DNA from: Heliomarina sp018223035
Lineage (GTDB): Bacteria; Pseudomonadota; Alphaproteobacteria; Rhodobacterales; Rhodobacteraceae
NCBI GenBank assembly: GCA_018223035.1
Contig: JAAEZD010000010.1
Location: forward strand, 62,001-126,000
Length of the DNA: 64,000 nt
Direction of reading: 5' to 3'
The notes beneath the pieces were generated by a model that worked only from the letters and a program-made list of their open reading frames with translations, was not told the origin of the DNA and searched no databases. The translations under genes were made by a program, and so were the position numbers. This document shows positions 25,267 to 34,676 of the stretch, piece after piece. Positions within the stretch are counted from its first letter, which is position 1. Each line of letters starts with the position of its first letter.

Positions 25267-25297
25267 CCCAGTCGTAGGTTAATTAGTAAGTTTTTAA

Positions 25298-25335
25298 AGA
25301 AACCGCCGTCCCGCTAGGGGCGGCGGTTTTCTTAT
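25298..25335. terminator. Bidirectional terminator between the RcnB-like gene and uvrA
   Basis: AACCGCCGTCCC (25301-25312) pairs with GGGGCGGCGGTT (25317-25328), with T-rich runs on both strands. Confidence 0.88.
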
Positions 25336-28187
25336 TCCGCCGCGACTTTCTTTGCCGTCAGCATGGGCTTCAGATAGCGGCCGGTGTGGCTCTCATTCAC
25401 TTCGGCCACCTCTTCCGGCGTGCCTTCAGCAACGATCCGGCCACCGCCATCGCCGCCTTCGGGGCCGATGTCGATCAGGTGATCCGCGGTCTTGATGACA
25501 TCAAGATTGTGCTCGATCACGACCACCGAGTTGCCCTGATCCACAAGCTCATGCAGCACCTCAAGAAGCTTGCGCACATCCTCGAAATGCAACCCCGTTG
25601 TCGGCTCGTCGAGGATATAAAGCGTCCGCCCGGTGGAGCGTTTCGACAGCTCCTTCGAAAGCTTCACCCGCTGCGCTTCACCACCAGACAGGGTCGTGGC
25701 CTGCTGACCGACCTTGATATAACCAAGCCCGACGCGCATCAGAGCATCCATCTTTTCACGGATGCTCGGCACAGCCTTAAAGAACTCCTGGGCGTCTTCA
25801 ACCGTCATATCAAGAACGTCGGCTATGCTTTTACCTTTGAACTGAATTTCCAATGTCTCACGGTTGTATCGCGCGCCCTTGCAGGTCTCGCATTCGACAT
25901 AGACATCCGGCAGGAAGTGCATCTCGATCTTGATGACACCATCGCCTTGACAGGCTTCGCAGCGGCCGCCCTTGACATTGAAGGAAAACCGCCCGGGCTT
26001 GTAGCCCCGCGCCTTGGCTTCGGGCAAGCCGGCGAACCAGTCGCGGATCGGGGTAAAGGCACCGGTATAGGTGGCCGGGTTCGACCGGGGAGTCCGTCCG
26101 ATCGGCCGCTGGTCGATATCGATCACCTTGTCCAGATGCTCCAGCCCCTTGATCGTCTCGCAAGGTGCAGGCGTCTGCCGCGCCCCGTTCAGCCGCATCG
26201 AGGCGGTCTTGAAGAGCGTTTCAATCGTCAGCGTCGATTTCCCGCCACCGGACACGCCCGTCACGCAGACGAATTTGCCCAACGGGAAAGCGGCCGTCAC
26301 CTCTTTAAGGTTGTTCCCCGTGGCCTTGACCACCGTCACCGCCTTGTTCTTCTTGCCCTTGCGCCGCTCGGCAGGCACAGAAATCTCGCGCGTCCCGGCA
26401 AGGTACTGCCCGGTGACCGATTGCGTATCGGCAGCAATCTCGGCGGGCGTGCCGTGGCTCACGACCTGGCCGCCGTGCACCCCGGCACCGGGGCCGATGT
26501 CGAAAACGTAATCCGCCTCGCGGATCGCCTCTTCGTCATGCTCCACAACGATCACCGTGTTCCCCTGATCGCGCAGGTTTTTCAGCGTCGTCAAAAGCCG
26601 GTCATTGTCGCGCTGGTGCAAGCCAATCGAAGGTTCATCCAGAACATAAAGAACGCCCTGCAAACCGGATCCGATCTGGCTTGCCAGACGGATCCGCTGG
26701 CTCTCGCCGCCACTTAACGTGCCACTTGAACGCGACAGCGTAAGATACTCGAGTCCAACGTTATTCAGGAACCCAAGTCGCTCACGGATCTCCTTGAAAA
26801 TCGCCCGCGCGATCTCGTTCTTCTGCTTTCCCAGACTGTCCGGCGCTTGCGTCACCCAGTCGAGCGCCTCGCGGATCGACATTTCGACCACCTGACCCAC
26901 GTGCAGATCGGCGATCTTCACCGCAAGCGCTTCGGGCCGCAGACGATAACCGTGGCATGTGCCACAAGGCCGGTTATTCTGATAGCGTTCAAACTCTTCG
27001 CGGACCCAGTTGCTGTCGGTCTCGCGATAGCGCCGCTCCATGTTAGGAATCACGCCCTCAAAGACGCGCGACACCTGGTACACCCGCCCGCCTTCGTCAT
27101 AGCGGAACTGGATCTCTTCCTTGCCCGAACCGTAAAGGAACACGTTCTGTACCTTCTCGGGCAGATCTTTCCACTTGGCGTTCTTGTCGAACCCGTAATG
27201 CTTGGCGATGGCCTCGATGGTCTGAAGAAAATAGGGCGACTTGCCCTTCCGCCACGGCGCCAGCGCCCCGTCATAGACCTTGAGATTCTGATCCGGCACC
27301 ACCAGACGTTCGTCAAAGAAAAGCTCGACGCCGAGGCCGTCGCAATCCGGACAGGCCCCGACCGGCGCGTTGAACGAGAACAGGCGCGGTTCGATCTCCG
27401 GGATGGTAAACCCGCTCACCGGACAGGCGAATTTCTCGCTGAACGTGATGCGCTCGGGCTCGTCCGTTGCCGTCTCCAGAATGACGATCCCGTCCGCCAG
27501 ATCCAGCGCGGTGCGCAAGCTGTCGGCCAGCCGCGTCTCAAGACCTTCGCGCACCACGATCCGGTCAACCACCACGTCAATCTCGTGACGGAACTTCTTG
27601 TCGAGCGTCGGCGGCTCATCCAGTTCGTAAAACTCGCCGTTTACCTTGACGCGCTGAAAGCCCTGCTTGCGAAGCTCAAGGAATTCCTTGCGATATTCGC
27701 CTTTCCGGTCACGCACGATGGGCGCCAGCAGATAGGCCCGCGTGCCCTCCTCCATGGCCATGATCCGGTCGACCATGTCCTGCACCTGCTGCGCCTCGAT
27801 GGGCTTGCCGGTGGCCGGGCTATAGGGCGTCCCCGCCCGCGCGAAAAGCAGACGCAGGTAGTCGTAAATCTCGGTCACGGTACCCACGGTCGACCGCGGG
27901 TTTTTCGATGTCGTCTTTTGTTCGATCGAAATCGCCGGGGACAGACCGCTGATATGGTCCACGTCCGGCTTTTCCATCATGTCGAGGAACTGCCGCGCGT
28001 AGGCCGACAGCGATTCCACGTAGCGGCGCTGCCCCTCGGCATAGATCGTATCAAAGGCGAGAGAGGATTTACCCGATCCGGACAGCCCGGTGATCACCAC
28101 CAGCTGGTCCCGCGGAATATCCACGTCGATGCCTTTGAGATTGTGTTCGCGCGCGCCGCGCACTTCGATGTATTTCAGCTCGGCCAT
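25332..28187 (-). CDS. uvrA: UvrABC excinuclease subunit A
   Basis: A 951-residue damage-recognition ATPase of nucleotide excision repair. It has two ABC modules: Walker A GLSGSGKSS (34-42) with signature LSGGESQRIRLA and Walker B-type VLDEPSIGL, and GVSGGGKSTL with TLSGGEAQRVKL and ILDEPTTGLH. The C-terminal zinc site CEAC...CETC is complete. The N-terminal site reads CPVSG...CPDC, so one of the four Cys is Ser; I recall this as usual in alphaproteobacteria. A LexA box lies 64-78 nt upstream, indicating SOS control. Confidence 0.97.
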   Translation of the reverse strand: MAELKYIEVRGAREHNLKGIDVDIPRDQLVVITGLSGSGKSSLAFDTIYAEGQRRYVESLSAYARQFLDMMEKPDVDHISGLSPAISIEQKTTSKNPRSTVGTVTEIYDYLRLLFARAGTPYSPATGKPIEAQQVQDMVDRIMAMEEGTRAYLLAPIVRDRKGEYRKEFLELRKQGFQRVKVNGEFYELDEPPTLDKKFRHEIDVVVDRIVVREGLETRLADSLRTALDLADGIVILETATDEPERITFSEKFACPVSGFTIPEIEPRLFSFNAPVGACPDCDGLGVELFFDERLVVPDQNLKVYDGALAPWRKGKSPYFLQTIEAIAKHYGFDKNAKWKDLPEKVQNVFLYGSGKEEIQFRYDEGGRVYQVSRVFEGVIPNMERRYRETDSNWVREEFERYQNNRPCGTCHGYRLRPEALAVKIADLHVGQVVEMSIREALDWVTQAPDSLGKQKNEIARAIFKEIRERLGFLNNVGLEYLTLSRSSGTLSGGESQRIRLASQIGSGLQGVLYVLDEPSIGLHQRDNDRLLTTLKNLRDQGNTVIVVEHDEEAIREADYVFDIGPGAGVHGGQVVSHGTPAEIAADTQSVTGQYLAGTREISVPAERRKGKKNKAVTVVKATGNNLKEVTAAFPLGKFVCVTGVSGGGKSTLTIETLFKTASMRLNGARQTPAPCETIKGLEHLDKVIDIDQRPIGRTPRSNPATYTGAFTPIRDWFAGLPEAKARGYKPGRFSFNVKGGRCEACQGDGVIKIEMHFLPDVYVECETCKGARYNRETLEIQFKGKSIADVLDMTVEDAQEFFKAVPSIREKMDALMRVGLGYIKVGQQATTLSGGEAQRVKLSKELSKRSTGRTLYILDEPTTGLHFEDVRKLLEVLHELVDQGNSVVVIEHNLDVIKTADHLIDIGPEGGDGGGRIVAEGTPEEVAEVNESHTGRYLKPMLTAKKVAAE

Positions 28188-28250
28188 GATGCCCCCGGGT
28201 TGTCACGTCAGACATAGGACGGACCTCGTGAGTCTCCAATAGCATTTTCA

Positions 28251-28265
28251 GAACATTATAGGAAC
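28251..28265 (-). promoter_or_regulatory. LexA (SOS) box upstream of uvrA
   Basis: On the minus strand the sequence reads GTTC-CTATAAT-GTTC, an exact match to the alphaproteobacterial LexA direct repeat GTTC-N7-GTTC. It is 64 nt upstream of the uvrA ATG, a normal operator distance, and close to the stop of the upstream MFS gene. Confidence 0.82.
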
Positions 28266-28267
28266 AT

Positions 28268-29428
28268 TCAATCGGTATTCCGGGCCCGCAGCCGTGAAAG
28301 CAGCAGATGGATGCCGAATCCGCAGGCAAAAACCGTTCCGGCAAAGATCATGAAGCCGCCGCGACCCTGTCCGGCCACCAGCAGGGCAAGAACCGGTGTG
28401 CCCAGCGTATTGCCCAGATTGCCCATCTGCGCCAGCGCGCCGTTGGCCATGGCCTGCCCCTGCGGCGTCGGGTTCAGCTGCGGGATCGCGGTGAAACTTG
28501 CCCCCTGCACCAGCCCCAGCGACATCGCCAGCATCAGATAGGACCACCCCGCCCCGGTCAGCCATATCAGAACGCTGGCAGCAAAGCTGAACGCAAATCC
28601 GGCGATGATCACCCGGACTGCGGGTAACCGGCGCAGCAGCCACACCCCAAGAGTCATCGAAGTCGCGATCCCGGCCAGCGGCATCGCCCCAACGATCAAC
28701 GCGCGGCTTTCCTCGGACATGAACAGCGGCATGATGGTCAGCGTCGCCACCCAGGCCGCCGCGTAACAGATCCACCCCAGTGCAGGTGCGCTCAACCTGG
28801 GAGAGGAATAAATGCGCCCGTGGTCCCGCAGAACCGAGCCAAGGCTCAGCGGCACATCACGCGGACCGATCACGTCGCGCGGCAGCGCCACGGCAATCAG
28901 ACCGGCCATCACCGCCATATAGATCGCGTGTGCGCCGAACAGCGCGCCCACCCCATGCAGCCGGGCCAGCGGTTCACCGACCAGCACGAGAAAGGCAAAG
29001 GCCACGCCAAAAAAGGTCGACCACAGCGACAGGGTGAAACCCCGATGTTGGGGCGCGCTGATCTGTGCAATCAGCGTCGGCGCGGCGACAACGATGGCCA
29101 GATGCGATGCGCCTTCAAGCGCCCGGCTCACAAGGAACAGCGGGAGTAAAGGTAAACTCGCCTGATAGGCGGACATCAGCACGCCTAGCCCCAACGCCGC
29201 CAGCAGGGCCCGGCGATAGCCGACGCGCGCCACGATCAGCCCCGCCGTCACACCAAAGATCACGCCGACAAAGCCGACAAGCGACACCGCGAACCCCAGC
29301 GCCGCGCCGGTCGAACCGTAATGTTCCGCCAAGAGAGGGTAGCTGACGGAAACCTTGCCGAACTGCGCCGCAGCCCCCAGCCCTGCGGCCCAAAGCCCCA
29401 GAACGCGGCCGAATGACGTTGTTTCCAT
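28268..29428 (-). CDS. MFS transporter
   Basis: A 386-residue inner-membrane protein with 12 predicted helices and MFS features: a loop after helix 2 with ARVGYRRA, RALEGASHLAIVVAAPTLIAQ in helix 4-5, and a central cytoplasmic linker near residue 195. Substrate unknown. Its ATG is 3 nt after the stop of the methyltransferase gene, so they are co-transcribed and probably coupled. uvrA lies just downstream in the same direction but has its own SOS box. Confidence 0.85.
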   Translation of the reverse strand: METTSFGRVLGLWAAGLGAAAQFGKVSVSYPLLAEHYGSTGAALGFAVSLVGFVGVIFGVTAGLIVARVGYRRALLAALGLGVLMSAYQASLPLLPLFLVSRALEGASHLAIVVAAPTLIAQISAPQHRGFTLSLWSTFFGVAFAFLVLVGEPLARLHGVGALFGAHAIYMAVMAGLIAVALPRDVIGPRDVPLSLGSVLRDHGRIYSSPRLSAPALGWICYAAAWVATLTIMPLFMSEESRALIVGAMPLAGIATSMTLGVWLLRRLPAVRVIIAGFAFSFAASVLIWLTGAGWSYLMLAMSLGLVQGASFTAIPQLNPTPQGQAMANGALAQMGNLGNTLGTPVLALLVAGQGRGGFMIFAGTVFACGFGIHLLLSRLRARNTD

Positions 29429-29431
29429 AAA

Positions 29432-30004
29432 TCAGGTCTTTCTTGCCAGGGCCCAGGCGCAGATCGGCATATCCGGTTCATTCCGCAGGCTGTCGCTCTC
29501 GCGGTCATAGGCGGGCGGCCAGCCGGGCTCAAGGTTGCGTTTTGCCGCCGCGCGATTGCCCCATTGATCGGCCTCGATCGCGTTCTCCTCGAACCCGGCT
29601 TCGATTAGCAGGTTCTTCAGCCCGCGCGCCGTCCACCGCGAACAATCCACCGGTGCCGCGTGGAAGGGCACGTGGAAGGGCACAAAGAACGGCACCGCCA
29701 GCCAGAAATGCCCGCCCCGGCGCAGCATCTCATGCACGTGGCGCGTCGCGGCATAGGGTCTGTCGAGATGTTCCCAGACCTGATTGGCAAGGATGAGGTC
29801 GAACTGGCGGGGTTGCCCGGCGTCGTCCAGAAAAGGACCAAGGCAAATGTCATGCTTGGGAAAGTGAAACCGTTCGTACTGGCCAAAACCGAATTGCTGC
29901 CCCCATTTGCCCGAGATTTCGGCCACATCAAGACCTTCGGGACCAAGCGCGCGGATCATCGCGCGGCTGGCTTTCATCATCTTTACCCGGTTCAGACTAG
30001 GCAT
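29432..30004 (-). CDS. Class I SAM-dependent methyltransferase
   Basis: A 190-residue Rossmann-like methyltransferase of the type-11 group. Visible are GLDVAEISGKWG (SAM loop), FDLILANQVWEHLDRPYAA (motif after strand 4) and HEMLRRGGHFWLAVPF. The motif I glycines are weak (VAEISGKWG rather than DxGxGxG), as in several members of this group. Substrate unknown. It leads a two-gene unit with the MFS transporter. Confidence 0.78.
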   Translation of the reverse strand: MPSLNRVKMMKASRAMIRALGPEGLDVAEISGKWGQQFGFGQYERFHFPKHDICLGPFLDDAGQPRQFDLILANQVWEHLDRPYAATRHVHEMLRRGGHFWLAVPFFVPFHVPFHAAPVDCSRWTARGLKNLLIEAGFEENAIEADQWGNRAAAKRNLEPGWPPAYDRESDSLRNEPDMPICAWALARKT

Positions 30005-30186
30005 CGCGCGTTTTCCCGCCGTCGGCCCCCACTCGACGCCCCAGTCCTATCCAGCGCTTGTTCAAAATGAAAGAAAATTTCGGGCCTGCGCCCACGCCGC
30101 TGAATACGCAAATACCGTCCGAGTCCGACACCGCGATGCACAGGGGGTGTACAGCTTGTGCATCCCGATTTTCGGCCATTTGGAGC

Positions 30187-31581
30187 CTACATATGGATCA
30201 CGCGATCAAAGGCATCGAGCACGGATTCATGCATCATCTCGCTCAGCGTGGGGTGCGGGAAGACCGTGTTCATCAGGTCCTCTTCGGTGGTTTCAAGCTG
30301 ACGACCGACCACATACCCCTGGATCAGTTCCGTCACCTCGGCCCCGACCATATGCGCGCCCAGCAACTCGCCGGTCTTTTCGTCAAAGATCGTCTTGATC
30401 ATGCCCTCGGGCTCCCCGAGCGCAATCGCCTTGCCGTTGCCGATAAAGGGAAACTTGCCGACCTTGATCTTGTAACCAAGCTCCTTGGCCTTGGCCTCGG
30501 TATAGCCGACGCTGGCGACCTGCGGCTGGCAATAGGTGCAGCCCGCAATCGCTTCGGGTTTGACGGGATGCGGATGCTTGCCCGCTATCAGCTCGGCAAC
30601 CATGACGCCTTCGTGGCTGGCCTTGTGTGCCAGCCAGGGCGCGCCCGCGATATCGCCGATGGCATACAACCCCTCGACCCCGGTGCGGCAGTATTCATCC
30701 ACCACCACATGGGTGCGGTCTATTTTCACGCCAAGCTCTTCCAAACCAAGGTTTTCCACGTTGCCAACGATACCAACCGCCGAGATAACCGTGTCGAATT
30801 CCTCGGTCTCGGTCTTGCCGCCGATCTCGATATGGGCCGTCACCTTGCCCTTGGCGCGGTCAAGTTTCTTGACCGTCGCCTTTTCCTTGATGACCATACC
30901 CTGCTTGGTGAACTGCTTCTTGGCGAAGGCACTGATCTCGGCATCTTCCACTGGCAGGATCCGGTCCATCACCTCGACCACCGTCGCCTTGGCACCCATC
31001 GTGTGATAAAAGCTTGCAAATTCGATGCCGATCGCGCCCGAGCCGATCACCAGCAGCTTTTTCGGCATGCGTTTCGGGGCCAGCGCGTCCTTGTAGGTCC
31101 AGACCAGATCGCCGTCGCCTTCAAGCCCCGGCAGCTGCCGTGCGCGGGCCCCGGTTGCCAGAACGATGTTCTTGGCGGCCAGATCCTCGTTTCCCTTGTC
31201 GGTCTTGACCGCGACCTTACCCTTGCCGGTCAGCTTGGCCTCACCCATCACAGTCGTAATCTTGTTCTTCTTCATCAGATGGCCAATGCCGCCCGAAAGC
31301 TGCCCAGCCACCTGGCGCGAGCGCTTGACCACCGCGTCCAGATCGAACCCGATCTTGTCCGCGCTCAGGCCGAATTCCTTGGCCCGTTCCATCAGGTGAT
31401 ACACCTCGGAGGTGCGCAGCAGCGCCTTGGTGGGGATACAGCCCCAGTTGAGGCAGATGCCGCCCATATGCTCGCGCTCGACAATCGCGACATTCAGGCC
31501 AAGCTGCGCCGCACGGATCGCGGCCACATAGCCGCCCGGCCCCGCCCCAATTACGATCAGATCAAAGGATTTGGCTGCCAT
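30187..31581 (-). CDS. lpdA: Dihydrolipoyl dehydrogenase (E3)
   Basis: A 464-residue FAD/NAD disulfide oxidoreductase that reoxidises dihydrolipoyl groups of 2-oxoacid dehydrogenase complexes. FAD-binding VIGAGPGGYVAA (10-21), redox-active GGICLNWGCIPTK with Cys43 and Cys48, NAD-binding VIGSGAIGIEFA, and the C-terminal TVFPHPTLSEMMHE with the catalytic His and Glu. It lies 16 kb from pdhABC, so it may be shared by several complexes; which one cannot be told. It is a single-gene unit. Confidence 0.93.
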   Translation of the reverse strand: MAAKSFDLIVIGAGPGGYVAAIRAAQLGLNVAIVEREHMGGICLNWGCIPTKALLRTSEVYHLMERAKEFGLSADKIGFDLDAVVKRSRQVAGQLSGGIGHLMKKNKITTVMGEAKLTGKGKVAVKTDKGNEDLAAKNIVLATGARARQLPGLEGDGDLVWTYKDALAPKRMPKKLLVIGSGAIGIEFASFYHTMGAKATVVEVMDRILPVEDAEISAFAKKQFTKQGMVIKEKATVKKLDRAKGKVTAHIEIGGKTETEEFDTVISAVGIVGNVENLGLEELGVKIDRTHVVVDEYCRTGVEGLYAIGDIAGAPWLAHKASHEGVMVAELIAGKHPHPVKPEAIAGCTYCQPQVASVGYTEAKAKELGYKIKVGKFPFIGNGKAIALGEPEGMIKTIFDEKTGELLGAHMVGAEVTELIQGYVVGRQLETTEEDLMNTVFPHPTLSEMMHESVLDAFDRVIHM

Positions 31582-31676
31582 GTCAGGTCCCCGGGAAAGG
31601 TATGAAAATTAGTTCACCATTAAACCACTTCCGGCAGTGCATCAATGCCGGGCTGACACCGCATGGGCGAAACAGG

Positions 31677-32366
31677 TTATCGCGCGGATTTAATGCCCGC
31701 TGCGACCAGCTCTCCCAACAGGCGCGACCCCGTGCGGGAAGGATGCACATGGTCGATGAAAAAGTGGCTTTGATCGCTCGGATCGATCACCTTGCGCCCG
31801 TCCACGTAAAATACGTCGGGCGTCGCGTTGGCAAAGCGCTGCTGCCGTTCCGCGAGCTGGTCAAAGTTGGACCCGCAAGCGTCAAAGGAATTCGGACGCT
31901 CGCTGCTGTTGTAATAGCCCATGATCATGACCTTGTGCCCGTTCTCGGCGATGGGGCGCAGGAAAGCCGGCATAGAGCCGCTGGTCCCGCTCTCAGAAAT
32001 CATAGCGTCCAGCGTATCTTCGCACCGCTTACAGCCGCATTCTCCCATCAGATCGTTGGCCCCTCCATTGAACAGAACCCACTCCCAGTCGCCGGGTACA
32101 TACTGGGCCCGCACGTCATAGCCTTCTGCGACCTGTTCGGGATTCGCGTTGCTGAACTTGGCACCGGACACCGCGAGATTACGCGTTCTGAGCCCGGTGA
32201 TTTCCTGAACCACATCAGGCACAGCCGCCCCCTGCCGCCCGTTCCACGCCATGACGCTGTCGCCTATGGCAATGACCTGGGTATCGGGGCCGGGTTGTTG
32301 GACTTGGGTGCAAGCAGACAGGAAGACGATCAGAGACGCTGTAAGACTCTTAAACTTAAATACCAT
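31677..32366 (-). CDS. SGNH/GDSL hydrolase, predicted lipoprotein
   Basis: A 229-residue protein with a lipoprotein signal (LIVFLSAC, lipid-modified Cys at about 19). SGNH blocks are present: GDSVMAWNG (Ser), LAVSGAKFSN (block II), NGGANDLMG (Asn), and DHVHPSRTG (Asp and His). It should be a periplasmic, membrane-anchored esterase or deacetylase. It carries an extra CGCKRCED cysteine cluster near residue 110. Substrate unknown. AGGAC lies before the ATG. Confidence 0.85.
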   Translation of the reverse strand: MVFKFKSLTASLIVFLSACTQVQQPGPDTQVIAIGDSVMAWNGRQGAAVPDVVQEITGLRTRNLAVSGAKFSNANPEQVAEGYDVRAQYVPGDWEWVLFNGGANDLMGECGCKRCEDTLDAMISESGTSGSMPAFLRPIAENGHKVMIMGYYNSSERPNSFDACGSNFDQLAERQQRFANATPDVFYVDGRKVIDPSDQSHFFIDHVHPSRTGSRLLGELVAAGIKSAR

Positions 32367-32573
32367 TCAAACGTCCTGTCTCAATCAACGCCGCAGGCTG
32401 GTGAAACGACATCCCCCTCTCAGGGCAAAGCCGCTCCGGCCACAGGATTTATCCAGCCTGCTTGCGAAATTTTAACGTGCCCCGCCGCAGACGGGTTCCT
32501 GAAATTCCTGATGCAACCCCGCGTAGAACGCGCGCAGCCCGAAAGGAGAGCCGCGTAAGTGACGGAAAAACAA

Positions 32574-33152
32574 CTACTCTGCGGCCTGAAGCTCGCGAAC
32601 CGTTTGTCCATATCCGCCAGCAGACACATATTCCGTTTCGGAACCAGTTGGTGTGCGATCCAGCGCTTTGTTTCGATGCGGGAAACGACCAAACTTCCGG
32701 ATCACCTGACGATGCGCCCGGGCATGCAGCAGGTTTGCCGCCCCGGTTTCAGGCATCCGCTCGCACAACAAACGCACGCACCGGTCCTGATCGCTCAGGT
32801 TTTCGGAATGCATGAGAGGCAGGTAAAAGAACTGTCGCGCAGGCTCGTCGATTTTGAGATCCCAGTTCTTGGAAATCGACACTTTCGCCGCTGCCAGTGC
32901 CCATTTGTCTGTTGCAAAGGCAAGGTGCGAATTGCGGAACATGTTGCGGGGGAACTGATCGAGCAACACAATATAGGCCAAGGCGCCGCTGGGGTACGTG
33001 AGCCAGAGAGAGTATTTCCCCTCACTCGCGCCTTCCCACATGGATTTGAACTTTTCTGTAATGCGCGCGTCGAGGTCTTCGTCGACCTCGTACCATCCTT
33101 TTGGGCCTACATCGTCCAACCAGAAACTCAATACATCTTCAGGGCCAAGCAT
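32574..33152 (-). CDS. DUF924 family protein
   Basis: A 192-residue helical (TPR-like) protein of DUF924, with VLSFWLDDVGPKGWY at the N-terminus, LDQFPRNMFRNS (the family signature), FYLPLMHSENLSDQ, and a C-terminal FPHRNKALDRTPTGSETEY block. Function not established. GGAG lies 7 nt before the ATG. A palindrome, TGTTAC-A-GTAACA, at 33218-33230 lies about 66 nt upstream and may be an operator. Confidence 0.9.
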   Translation of the reverse strand: MLGPEDVLSFWLDDVGPKGWYEVDEDLDARITEKFKSMWEGASEGKYSLWLTYPSGALAYIVLLDQFPRNMFRNSHLAFATDKWALAAAKVSISKNWDLKIDEPARQFFYLPLMHSENLSDQDRCVRLLCERMPETGAANLLHARAHRQVIRKFGRFPHRNKALDRTPTGSETEYVSAGGYGQTVRELQAAE

Positions 33153-33217
33153 GGGTCCACTCCAGATCTGTTAAAACACCCTAATTCAATTCTGAGAGTA
33201 TCGACTGTTTACACAAG

Positions 33218-33230
33218 TGTTACAGTAACA
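33218..33230. promoter_or_regulatory. Palindrome upstream of the DUF924 gene
   Basis: TGTTAC-A-GTAACA is a perfect 6-bp palindrome in an AT-rich stretch ahead of the DUF924 gene. No regulator can be named. Confidence 0.35.
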
Positions 33231-33260
33231 ATTTGCGACAAACACGACATAAATCCCAGC

Positions 33261-34523
33261 TTAAGAAGGGTTTTGCTCCTCTGTTTCGGTATCAATGGTG
33301 AATTCCTGCGCAATCTCGACGGCCATAGCGGTCGAGGCAGGCCACATCGGTGCGACGTTGCCAGCTTCTTCGACAGAAACAGAGGGCCGGACCGTGTTCC
33401 GGTAAAGCGCATATAGCGCCAGCGCCGCCAGCAGGACCACCAGCAGCAGGAAATACCCTGCAGGTCCAAAGATACGGTCCTCCATCAGCCAGCCGGTGAT
33501 CAGCGGGCCCGAGACCGCGCCAACCCCGTTGATAAAGACCAGCCCACCCGAGGCCGCGGCCATGTCCTCATGCTCGAGGAAGTCGTTGGTATGGGCGATC
33601 AACAGCGAATAGAGCGGGTTTGTGGTGCCGCCGATGACAAAGGCCGCTATCAGAAGAAAGATGAACACGCCGCCGAATACCATGCCCAGCAGAGAGGCAA
33701 AGGCCCCGAGTGCGGCAACGATAAAGATCAGAAAACGACGATCCATCCGGTCCGACAGCCAGCCCAGCGGGTACTGCATCAGCAGCGCGCCCACATAGAA
33801 TGTCCCGACAAAGATCGAAATCTGCGGCACTGTAAGACCGGCCTTGGCCCCGTAAACCGCGCTCATCCCGAACTGGGCCGCAAAGACGCCGCCAAGCAGG
33901 AACATGCCGACACAGCCAAGAGGAGAGATACGCATGATCTCGGCCAGCGATTTGGGCTTGGTGGATTCGAAAGCTGGCGTCGGGCTGATCGACAGCAAGA
34001 TCGGCGCGAAGGAAATCGAGATCAGCACCGAGGCGATGATGAAGGTTTCAAACCCCGACGGGTCGGCCACGATCATCAGTGCCTGCGACAGCACCACGCC
34101 CAGCATCATCACGATCATATAAAGAGACAGCGCCTTGCCCCGATTGTCATTGTCGGCTGCGTTGTTAAGCCAGCTTTCAGCAGTCACATACACGCCCGAA
34201 AAGCAGAACCCGATGACAATGCGGCCCAGCACCCAGTAGATCGGATGCGTAAGCAGCGGATAAAGAATCATCACGCAGGAAATCAGCGAGGCCAGCGCCG
34301 CAAAAACGCGGACGTGTCCAACGCGACGGATCATGTCGGGCGCCATGCGCGATCCGCCGAGGAAGCCGACGAAATAGGCGGACATCACGAAAGACAGCTC
34401 CAGTGTCGAAAAGCCTTCGATATCGCCGCGCACGCCCAGCAACGTCCCCTGCAGGCCGTTGCCGATCATCAGGAGCCCAAGCCCCAGCAACAGCGCCCAT
34501 GCGCTCGACAATACCTGAAACAT
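33261..34523 (-). CDS. MFS transporter (YcaD-like)
   Basis: A 420-residue membrane protein with 12 helices; GRIVIGFCFSGVYVTAESWLNNAADNDNRGKALSLYM resembles the YcaD-like MFS subgroup, and the loop WLSDRMDRRF is the MFS motif in the second half. A soluble acidic tail of about 45 residues ends the protein. Substrate unknown. An AGAGGT ribosome site precedes ATG 34523; a GTG one codon upstream is also possible. Confidence 0.85.
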   Translation of the reverse strand: MFQVLSSAWALLLGLGLLMIGNGLQGTLLGVRGDIEGFSTLELSFVMSAYFVGFLGGSRMAPDMIRRVGHVRVFAALASLISCVMILYPLLTHPIYWVLGRIVIGFCFSGVYVTAESWLNNAADNDNRGKALSLYMIVMMLGVVLSQALMIVADPSGFETFIIASVLISISFAPILLSISPTPAFESTKPKSLAEIMRISPLGCVGMFLLGGVFAAQFGMSAVYGAKAGLTVPQISIFVGTFYVGALLMQYPLGWLSDRMDRRFLIFIVAALGAFASLLGMVFGGVFIFLLIAAFVIGGTTNPLYSLLIAHTNDFLEHEDMAAASGGLVFINGVGAVSGPLITGWLMEDRIFGPAGYFLLLVVLLAALALYALYRNTVRPSVSVEEAGNVAPMWPASTAMAVEIAQEFTIDTETEEQNPS

Positions 34524-34676
34524 CACACACCTCTGCTACACGCGGGGCATCCAGTGCCCCTTGTCCGACTCATCCGTAGGGAAATCCCCTTTGGCCGCGA
34601 CATACCAAGTCACAGTAGCGCCGCAACCCCAGAACTGACCGCGCGGTTTCACCCGGCACAACGGCGCGAGCGACGG

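Noticed and set aside
25332..28187. N-terminal zinc site of UvrA with Ser replacing one Cys, as a sign of defect
   Set aside because: I recall the same CPVSG sequence as common in alphaproteobacterial UvrA; the C-terminal zinc site and both ATPase sites are intact.
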